Assembly (NCBI RefSeq): GCF_011297335.1
Contig: NZ_JAAOTJ010000026.1
Location: forward strand, 1-64,000
Length of the DNA: 64,000 nt
Source of the DNA: Catellatospora methionotrophica
Lineage (GTDB): Bacteria > Actinomycetota > Actinomycetes > Mycobacteriales > Micromonosporaceae
Direction: 5' to 3'
The translations under genes were made by a program, and so were the position numbers. This document shows positions 57,779 to 64,000 of the stretch, piece after piece. The notes beneath the pieces were generated by a model. The model was not told where the DNA came from, did no database searches, and saw only the letters and a list, made by a program, of their open reading frames with translations. The first letter of the stretch is position 1, and every line of letters starts with the position of its first letter.

Positions 57779-59887
57779 ATGGGCTGGAAGTACCACTCAC
57801 CGCCGGGATGGCCCGAGCCGCCGGAGGACTGGACCCCTCCCGCGGGCTGGCGTCCGGACCCCGCCTGGCCGTCCGCGCCCGAGGGCTGGCAGTTCTGGGT
57901 CAGCGACGGGGCCGACGACCCCACGCTGATGTTCGAGCTGCCCCCGGACGAGGGGCCGTTCACCAGCCTCGACGAGCTCATCAACCATCCGCGCGGCGAA
58001 CGGCCCGACAGCGGCACGCCACGGCCGGGTCCGACCGCCGACGCGGTGACGGCCCGGTCGGCATCCGACGCGGCGGTGGAGGCGACCGACGTCGTGGTGG
58101 AGGACGCCGACGCCGCGGACGCCACCGACGTCGACCCTTCGCCGCAGCCGGTCCTGGCCACCGCCATGGACGCGGCCGAGCAGCCCGTACCCGCCGACCA
58201 GGCCCCGGCGGACGTCTGGGCGAGGCCGGCGACCGAGGCCGTCGCCGCGCGCGACGCCACGATGCCTCCGGAGCAGCTCCCCGAGCCGGTGCCCACCACG
58301 GCGCACCCGCAACCGGCCCCGGTGCTCGCCGTGCAGACCGCCATGGCCATGGACGCCGCAGCGGCCCCCGACGCGGTGTGGTCCGACCAGCGACCGCGGC
58401 CGGTCTGGCCGGTCGACCCGGCGATGACGGCCGAACCCGCCTGGATCGCTGAACCCGCGCCCGAACCGGCGCTGGCCGACACCCCGCCACCGGCCTGGAC
58501 GGACGAGCCGACCAGCCCGGCCTGGGTGGCCGCACCCGCGATGTCAGCCGAACCGGCCTGGGCAGGGGCAACCGACGCCGTGGCCGCCGCACAGGACACG
58601 ACGGGCGCGGCCCCGGCGTTCGCCACCGCACCGGACACGACGGGCGCGGCCCCGGCGTTCGCCGCCACCGCACCCGAGCTGACACCCGCCACCATGTCGG
58701 CGACGTCCGAGCCGGTCGCCGTCGAGCGAGAACCGGCCGTCACGCCAGCGATGTCCGAGCCCGTCGGCGTCGAGCGGGAACCGGTGGTCATGGCAGCGAC
58801 GTCCGCGCTGGTCGACGTCGAGACGGTCGACGCTGCCGCGATCGGCGATCCGGTCGCGGCGGCCGCCGAGGTCGCCGAGCCCGAGCCCGTGCCTGTCGCC
58901 GCGCCGTTGACGTCGGGGATCGCGTGGCCGGCGTTCGACCCGAAGGACGCGGAGGAACCCGAGCCCGTGCCGGTCGGCGTGCCGACCGCGGGGGTGCCGC
59001 TGACCGGGGTGCCGGTCATGGCCTTCGCGGCGGAGCCCACGCCCGCCCCTGCCTCGCCGCCGCCCGGCACGCCGCCCGGCACGCCGCACCTGCCCGCCCA
59101 TGCCGCGTCGCACGTGCCCGCGCACGCCGCGACACGTTCCCGCCGCCCGTGGTGGATCTGGGGGCTGGCCGGAGCGGCCGGGCTGCTGCTGTGCGCCATG
59201 GTCGGCGTGGGCGGTTTCCTCGCCGTGCGGTGGGGCGACGGCGGTTCGACCGCGGTCGCCGAACCCGGTGCCACCGCCGTCGGCACGGTGCCCGAAGCGG
59301 AGGCCAGCAAGCAGGCCCAGGCCCGGCCGATCCCGTCGCCGAGCAGCCAGGCCGCGCAGGCCCAGCCCCAGGACCAGATCTTCGAGGGCGAGGGACCGCA
59401 GACGGTGCCGGTGGAACTGGGCAACACCTTCCACACCGTCGCGCTCACCTACATGGGCACCGGCGCGTTCGTGGTGCGCACCGTCAAGGCCGACGGTCAG
59501 GAGATCCAGACGCTGGTCAGCGCCGCGGAGAGCTACGAGGGCGTACGCCCGCTGGACCTGGGCGAGATCCGGCCCGACGCGGTCAGCATCCAGGCCGACG
59601 GCGGCTGGCGCATGGTGGTGCGGCCGCTGGCGTCCGCGCAGACCTTCAGCGGCAACGCGTCCGGGGTGGGCGCGGACGTGCTGCTGATCCCGCGCACCGC
59701 GGCGGAGTCGGTGAAGGTCGCGTTCGACCACCGCGGCACGGGCAAGTTCACCGTGCAGGCGATCGGCTCCGACAGCGCGACGCTGATCAGCCAGGAGGGC
59801 GACTTCACCGGCGAGACCATGCTGCCGCGCGGCACGGTCGTGGTCGTGATCGACACCAATGGGGTGTGGACCTTCAGCCGCGAGTGA
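57779..59887 (+). CDS. Ala/Pro-rich single-pass membrane protein
   Basis: A 702-residue protein. The N-terminus has Trp/Pro repeats of DUF2510-like type (PPGWPEPPEDW, PPAGWRPDPAWP). Residues ~85-440 are low-complexity Ala/Pro/Val/Thr with a 39-bp imperfect DNA duplication (58595-58672). A transmembrane helix lies at ~459-480, followed by a ~180-residue beta-rich extracellular domain (ELGNTFHTVALTYMGTGAFVVRTV). The ATG at 57779 fits GGGGG spacing better than the ATG six bases earlier. Function is unknown. Confidence 0.75.
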   Translation: MGWKYHSPPGWPEPPEDWTPPAGWRPDPAWPSAPEGWQFWVSDGADDPTLMFELPPDEGPFTSLDELINHPRGERPDSGTPRPGPTADAVTARSASDAAVEATDVVVEDADAADATDVDPSPQPVLATAMDAAEQPVPADQAPADVWARPATEAVAARDATMPPEQLPEPVPTTAHPQPAPVLAVQTAMAMDAAAAPDAVWSDQRPRPVWPVDPAMTAEPAWIAEPAPEPALADTPPPAWTDEPTSPAWVAAPAMSAEPAWAGATDAVAAAQDTTGAAPAFATAPDTTGAAPAFAATAPELTPATMSATSEPVAVEREPAVTPAMSEPVGVEREPVVMAATSALVDVETVDAAAIGDPVAAAAEVAEPEPVPVAAPLTSGIAWPAFDPKDAEEPEPVPVGVPTAGVPLTGVPVMAFAAEPTPAPASPPPGTPPGTPHLPAHAASHVPAHAATRSRRPWWIWGLAGAAGLLLCAMVGVGGFLAVRWGDGGSTAVAEPGATAVGTVPEAEASKQAQARPIPSPSSQAAQAQPQDQIFEGEGPQTVPVELGNTFHTVALTYMGTGAFVVRTVKADGQEIQTLVSAAESYEGVRPLDLGEIRPDAVSIQADGGWRMVVRPLASAQTFSGNASGVGADVLLIPRTAAESVKVAFDHRGTGKFTVQAIGSDSATLISQEGDFTGETMLPRGTVVVVIDTNGVWTFSRE

Positions 59888-59905
59888 CTGCGTACCATCA
59901 CCGCC

Positions 59906-60997
59906 ATGGGTCCGCTGGACGGCTTGAAGGTGCTGGAGGTCGGCGGCATCGGCCCCGGTCCGTTCTGCGGCATGCACCTGGCCGACCTGGGCGCGGACGT
60001 GGTGCGGGTGGACCGCCCGGGCGGCGGGATCACTGCCGTGGACCCGCGCTTCGACCTGCTGCAGCGCGGCAAGCGAGCGGTCGCGGTCGACCTGAAGGAC
60101 CCCGGCGGGGTGGCGCTGCTGCTGCGCCTGGTCGACCGGGCCGACGTGCTGGTCGAGGGCTTCCGGCCGGGCGTCGCCGAGCGGCTGGGCTTCGGGCCCG
60201 AGGTGTGCCTGCACCGGCGGCCGCAACTGGTCTACGGCCGGATCACCGGCTGGGGCCAGGACGGGCCCCGGGCGCACACCGCCGGGCACGACCTCACCTA
60301 TCTCGCGGTGACCGGCGCGCTGCACGCGATCGGCCGGGCGGGCGGGCCGCCGCAGATCCCGCTCAACCTGCTCGGCGACTTCGCGGGCGGCGCGATGTAC
60401 CTGGTGTCGGGAATCCTCGCGGCACTGTGGCGGGTGCGCGGCGGAGGGCCGGGCCAGGTCGTCGACGCGGCGATCGTGGACGGCGCGGCCCACCTGACGG
60501 CGATGCAGTGGGGCATGTACGCGGGCGGCACCTGGCGCGACGAGCGCGGCGTGAACCTGCTCGACGGCGGCGCGCCCTTCTACGACGTGTACGCCACCGC
60601 CGACGGCCGCCACGTCGCGGTGGCGGCGCTGGAGCCGCAGTTCTTCGCCGCGCTGGTCCGGCTGCTGGACCTGCCCGCCGACACCCCGCAGTACGACCGG
60701 GCGACCTGGCCCGAGCTGCGCGGGCAGCTGGCGCGGCGGTTCGCGGCCCAGCCGCAGGCGCACTGGGCGCGACTGTTCGCCGACACCGACGGCTGCGTGG
60801 CCCCGGTGCTGTCGATGGCGCAGGCCCCGACCGATCCGCAGCTCACGGCACGGGGAACCTACGTGGTGCGGGACGGGGTGACCCAGCCCGCGCCCGCCCC
60901 CCGCTTCTCGGACACCCCGGCCGCCCTGGACCGGCCCCCGGCCCTGCCGGGCGAGCACACCGCGCAGGTGCTCGCCGACTGGTGCGGCGAGCGGTGA
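59906..60997 (+). CDS. CaiB/BaiF CoA-transferase family (alpha-methylacyl-CoA racemase-like)
   Basis: A 363-residue family III CoA enzyme. The N-terminal block LKVLEVGGIGPGPFCGMHLADLGADVVRVD and GRITGWGQDGPRAHTAGHDLTYLA are diagnostic; the catalytic His/Asp pair of racemases lies in the latter (AHTAGHD). It probably racemises alpha-methyl-branched acyl-CoA. TACCAT lies 7 bases before the ATG and no ribosome site is present, so a leaderless start. Confidence 0.92.
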   Translation: MGPLDGLKVLEVGGIGPGPFCGMHLADLGADVVRVDRPGGGITAVDPRFDLLQRGKRAVAVDLKDPGGVALLLRLVDRADVLVEGFRPGVAERLGFGPEVCLHRRPQLVYGRITGWGQDGPRAHTAGHDLTYLAVTGALHAIGRAGGPPQIPLNLLGDFAGGAMYLVSGILAALWRVRGGGPGQVVDAAIVDGAAHLTAMQWGMYAGGTWRDERGVNLLDGGAPFYDVYATADGRHVAVAALEPQFFAALVRLLDLPADTPQYDRATWPELRGQLARRFAAQPQAHWARLFADTDGCVAPVLSMAQAPTDPQLTARGTYVVRDGVTQPAPAPRFSDTPAALDRPPALPGEHTAQVLADWCGER

Positions 60998-61025
60998 GCT
61001 TGCGGCGCGTGGTTAGCGTCGGGGC

Positions 61026-61394
61026 ATGACGACCAGCATCGCGTACGACCGCAAGGAGCAGCTCCAGCAGATCCAGAGCGGGCTGCTGCCCGGCGAGCAG
61101 GTGATCGCCGTGTACGACGCCATCGGGACGGGCACGGGCTTCATCGGCCTCACCGACCGCCGCGTGATCATTCAGGACAAGTCCTTTGTGGGCAAGAAGA
61201 CGGCCATCACCAGCATCCCCTATTCGAAGATCACCAGCGTGAGCGTGGTCAGCAACAAGTCCTGGGCGGGGCAGTTCTTCTCGACCGGCGCGATCGCCAT
61301 CAACGTCGGCACGCACGTGTACGAGATGGAGTTCCGGGGCGACGAGAAGTCGCACCATGTCCACGATCTGATCCTGCATCGCATCACCAGCTGA
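61026..61394 (+). CDS. Bacterial PH-domain protein
   Basis: A 122-residue single-domain protein of bacterial pleckstrin-homology type (YvbH/bPH_3-like): LLPGEQVIAVYDA, GFIGLTDRRVIIQDK and IPYSKITSVSVV. Lipid or protein binding is possible; function unknown. TAGCGT lies 6 bases before the ATG, suggesting a leaderless transcript. It lies 29 bases after the CaiB-like gene. Confidence 0.88.
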   Translation: MTTSIAYDRKEQLQQIQSGLLPGEQVIAVYDAIGTGTGFIGLTDRRVIIQDKSFVGKKTAITSIPYSKITSVSVVSNKSWAGQFFSTGAIAINVGTHVYEMEFRGDEKSHHVHDLILHRITS

Positions 61395-61498
61395 GCAACC
61401 TCCCGGCCCCCGTCGCGCGTCTGGTGACGCGGCAAGGGTTACCGTGGCAGCCCCCTGGATGGCAGGATGTCGCGTGACTCAGCGGGGACAGTCCGTAA

Positions 61499-61523
61499 GG
61501 CCGCGGCAAGGCATGCCGCGGCC
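61499..61523. terminator. Hairpin upstream of the Ser/Thr kinase gene
   Basis: Perfect 10-bp arms GGCCGCGGCA (61499-61508) and TGCCGCGGCC (61514-61523) with a 5-base loop. It lies 105 bases after the PH gene and 33 bases before the kinase start. It may terminate the upstream transcript or fold in the kinase leader. Confidence 0.5.
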
Positions 61524-61555
61524 TGCGCGGGCATCGAGAACGGGAGATCGCGTCC

Positions 61556-63322
61556 ATGGTCGGCGCCGACGCTTCGCGGCCGCTGCGGCCCACGGACCCA
61601 CGTGAGCTGGGCGGTTACACACTGCTGGGCCGCCTCGGCGAGGGCGGCATGGGTTGTGTCTACCTGGCCCGTGATCCGTTGGACGCCCTGGTCGCGGTCA
61701 AGGTGATCCGGGCGGACCTGGCCGGGGAGCCCGAGTTCCGGCAACGGTTCCGCAGTGAGGTCGAGCGGGCCAAACAGGTGCCGCCGTTCTGCACCGCCGA
61801 GGTGCTCGACGCCGATCCCGACCACGACTCCCCCTACCTGGTGGTCGAGTACGTGGACGGTCCCAGCCTGTCCCATGTGGTGCAGCAGCGCGGCCCGCTG
61901 ACCCCGGCCAACCTGCACGGCCTGGCGATCGGCGTGGCGACGGCGCTGACCGCGATCCACGGCGCGGGCGTCATCCACCGCGACCTCAAGCCCAGCAACG
62001 TGCTGCTGGCCCCGGGCACGCCCAAGGTCATCGACTTCGGCATCGCCCGCGCGGTCGAGGGGCAGCCCGGCAACACCCGCACCGACCAGCTCATCGGCAC
62101 GGTCGCGTACATGGCCCCGGAGCGGCTGGACACCAAGGCGCGCAAGGCGCTGACCCCGGCCGCGGACGTGTTCGCCTGGGGTGCCGTGGTCGCGTTCGCG
62201 GGCACCGGCCGGATCACCTTCGCCGCCGACTCGATGCCCGCGGTCGCCGTACGCATCATGACCGCCGAACCGGACCTGGACGGGCTCACCGGACCGCTGC
62301 GCGAGCTGGTCGAGGCGGCCCTGGCCAAGGATCCCAAGGACCGCCCGACGGCCCGCGACCTGCTGGACCGGCTGCTCACCCGCGGGCCGGACCGGGCGCT
62401 GAGCTCCGGCGAGCTGCCCCGGCAGGCGGCCGCGGCGGCCGAGGCGGGCAGCAGGTTCGCCGTGGTCGACGCCGACCCGACCAGTCTGCGGCCCGACGCG
62501 GCGCCACGGCTGCGCGACTCCCGCTGGGCCAAGCCGGTCGCGGCCGGGCTCGGCGCGACGACGCTGCTGCTCGGCGGCCTCACCGTGGCGCTGCTGACCG
62601 GGGCGCTGCCGGCCGGGTTCGCGGCCGCGCCGTCGGCGAGCACGTCGCCCAGCGCCTCCCCCACGCCGTCGCCGAGTCCCAGCCTGAGCCCGTCGCCGAG
62701 CACGTCGCCGTCGCCGTCGCTCTCGCCGTCCCCGTCGGCCACCCCGAAGCCGTCCAAGCCCGCGCCGTACCGGGTGGAGAAGCTGAACCGGGCGCAGAGC
62801 TGGTCGGTGCGCACGGACGACCCCGACGGGGCCACCTGCCGCTACGGCAACCAGGCGTTCGAGGTGACCACGCTGAAGGACTGGAGCTACCAGTGCAGCG
62901 GCCCGGACGACACCCTGGCCGACTTCCGGGTCGAGGTCGACGTCGCCCTGATGGATGAGGGCTCATGCGCCGGGATCTGGTTCCGCTACCGCGCCCTGCA
63001 CGGCTACGAGCTGCGGGTGTGCGAGGACAAGGTCCGCCTGATGCGCCACGCCGACGACGACCCCAGCAACGGCCGGACCCTGGTCGACATCCCGCTGGAC
63101 AAGCCGCTGGCGCTGGGCAAGTTCACCCGCGTGGGCATCTCCGCGGCGGGGCCGCGGTTCCGGCTGTTCCTCGGCGGCAAGGAGATCACCCGGACGCCGT
63201 TCGAGAACGCCCAGTTCACCGAGGGCCGGGTGATCCTGGGCGTGTCCACCGTGGGCAAGGAGGGCGCGTCCCCGTGGCGGGTACGGTTCCGGAACATCTC
63301 GATGTGGCAGAGCGCCCTCTGA
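61556..63322 (+). CDS. Membrane Ser/Thr protein kinase with extracellular sensor domain
   Basis: A 588-residue Hanks-type kinase. Kinase domain ~20-275: GRLGEGGMGCVYLA, ATP-binding Lys49 in VAVKVI, HRDLKPSNVLL, DFGIA and the activation-loop end IGTVAYMAPERL. Transmembrane helix at ~325-350, then a Ser/Pro linker (~360-405) and an extracellular beta-sandwich-like domain (~410-588) with a concanavalin/DUF1080 feel. GGGAG lies about 10 bases before the ATG. Ligand unknown. Confidence 0.93.
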   Translation: MVGADASRPLRPTDPRELGGYTLLGRLGEGGMGCVYLARDPLDALVAVKVIRADLAGEPEFRQRFRSEVERAKQVPPFCTAEVLDADPDHDSPYLVVEYVDGPSLSHVVQQRGPLTPANLHGLAIGVATALTAIHGAGVIHRDLKPSNVLLAPGTPKVIDFGIARAVEGQPGNTRTDQLIGTVAYMAPERLDTKARKALTPAADVFAWGAVVAFAGTGRITFAADSMPAVAVRIMTAEPDLDGLTGPLRELVEAALAKDPKDRPTARDLLDRLLTRGPDRALSSGELPRQAAAAAEAGSRFAVVDADPTSLRPDAAPRLRDSRWAKPVAAGLGATTLLLGGLTVALLTGALPAGFAAAPSASTSPSASPTPSPSPSLSPSPSTSPSPSLSPSPSATPKPSKPAPYRVEKLNRAQSWSVRTDDPDGATCRYGNQAFEVTTLKDWSYQCSGPDDTLADFRVEVDVALMDEGSCAGIWFRYRALHGYELRVCEDKVRLMRHADDDPSNGRTLVDIPLDKPLALGKFTRVGISAAGPRFRLFLGGKEITRTPFENAQFTEGRVILGVSTVGKEGASPWRVRFRNISMWQSAL

Positions 63323-63384
63323 GGCGGCCGCTGCCGATTATGGTGAAGCGTGGGCCCGTGCGGCGGGCCTGAGGGGTGGACCCG

Positions 63385-64000
63385 ATGCCGGACGTGGAGG
63401 TCTTCGACTCCCGGCGCTGTGAGCTGGGCGAAGGTCCGCTGTACGCCGACCGCGACGACCGGGTCTGGTGGGTCGACATCCTCGGCCGGCGGGTGCTGTG
63501 GCGCTCGCCCGACGGCGCGGACTCCGGCGAGATCAGCACGTCGGCGCACGTCGGCGCGGCGGTGCCGGTCTGCGGCGGCGGTTTCGTGGCGTGCCTGCCG
63601 CAGGGACCGGTGCGGATGCTGCCCGGCGGCGGCGAGCAGCGGCTGCCCGGCTATCCCGGCGACACCGCCGGGCTGCGCTCCAACGACGCCAAGGCCGATC
63701 CAGCGGGGCGGCTGTGGCTGGGCACGATGGCCTACGACGAGCGCCCCGGCGCGGCCACGCTGTACCGGCTGGATCCGGGGGCCCCGGCGCTGACGGCCGT
63801 GTTCACCGGGCTGACCATCAGCAACGGGCTGGGCTGGTCACCCGACGGCGCCACGATGTACCACATCGACACCCCGACGGGGCGGGTCGACGCCTACGAC
63901 TACGACCTGGACACCGGGCAGCCGACCGGGCGGCGCACGCTCGCGGACATCGATGAGGGGCACCCCGACGGCATGTGCGTCGACGCCGACGGCGGGGTGT
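63385..64000 (+). CDS. SMP-30/gluconolactonase family protein (truncated by window end)
   Basis: The first 205 codons of a six-bladed beta-propeller lactonase. Metal-ligand motifs: Glu in CELGEGPLYAD, Asn in LRSNDAKADPAGRLWLGTM and SNGLGWSPDG, with the later block EGHPDGMCVDADGG also present. ATG at 63385 has GAGGGG 8 bases upstream; an in-frame GTG at 63376 is possible. It probably hydrolyses an aldonolactone, feeding the sugar-acid path that kdgK-eda serves. The C-terminal part lies outside the window. Confidence 0.88.
   Translation, partial: MPDVEVFDSRRCELGEGPLYADRDDRVWWVDILGRRVLWRSPDGADSGEISTSAHVGAAVPVCGGGFVACLPQGPVRMLPGGGEQRLPGYPGDTAGLRSNDAKADPAGRLWLGTMAYDERPGAATLYRLDPGAPALTAVFTGLTISNGLGWSPDGATMYHIDTPTGRVDAYDYDLDTGQPTGRRTLADIDEGHPDGMCVDADGGV

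Noticed and set aside
61467-61706. 79-codon plus-strand frame starting MSRDSAGTVRK before the kinase gene
   Set aside because: It overlaps the start of a well-supported kinase in another frame and crosses a hairpin; no ribosome site or domain.

Overview
The window is high-GC actinobacterial chromosome. A Micromonosporaceae-type genome (Actinoplanes/Catellatospora/Micromonospora group) is the best guess. The grounds are the very high GC in third codon positions, the fused MprF-LysRS (LysX), Ser/Thr kinase and TPR/Pro-rich single-pass membrane proteins typical of the group, secreted CBM2 hydrolases, and recurrent terminators built on a GGAAGGGCACCTTC core. The genus cannot be fixed from the sequence alone. 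No tRNA, rRNA, CRISPR array, insertion sequence, prophage or biosynthetic cluster was seen. The first 32 bases are an unbroken G run that looks like an assembly edge.

Layout. 0-7.9 kb: secreted polymer-attacking enzymes (CBM2-FN3-GH18 chitinase, SGNH esterase, peptidoglycan amidase with a C-terminal sugar-binding-like domain), a TPR/FN3 membrane protein, trmB and a TM2 protein. 8-10.8 kb: valS, preceded by a tiny leader peptide with three GTA valine codons (attenuator candidate). 11-13.4 kb: a molybdate-type ATPase and HTH-TOBE regulator without modA/modB, and YceI. 13.5-18.4 kb: a class A penicillin-binding protein and a GH6 cellulase. 18.4-22.5 kb: a TetR regulator facing a Baeyer-Villiger monooxygenase, short-chain dehydrogenase and alpha/beta-hydrolase operon. 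22.5-28.2 kb: Zn-dehydrogenase, prolyl oligopeptidase, a broken DUF4184 gene, GNAT, sirtuin and a 2H phosphoesterase. 28.2-30.8 kb: kdgK-eda facing an IclR regulator (ketodeoxygluconate catabolism). 31-39 kb: envelope and membrane proteins, including a NodB deacetylase and LysX. 39-44.6 kb: two Nudix proteins, a second beta-clamp-like protein, a Tat-exported PhoX phosphatase and an AAA ATPase. 44.7-48.7 kb: a 1,328-residue DUF4011 helicase-nuclease fusion (possible defence gene). 48.7-64 kb: Nudix, an Imm51-like orphan immunity protein, MscS, a lipoprotein, PfkB kinase, DUF4236, a CGNR regulator/VOC pair with a large palindromic operator, thiolase, glutathione peroxidase, BrkB, a Pro/Ala-rich membrane protein, CaiB/BaiF, a PH-domain protein, a Ser/Thr kinase and a truncated SMP-30 gene.

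How it works together. Secreted chitinase, cellulase, esterase and amidase fit a soil saprophyte degrading chitin, plant and cell-wall polymers; kdgK-eda and the SMP-30 lactonase fit uptake and breakdown of acidic sugars. Many genes have no ribosome binding site and instead carry a xAxxxT -10 box 6-8 bases before the start codon, which marks leaderless transcripts and was used to choose starts. Convergent gene pairs are usually separated by a strong hairpin.
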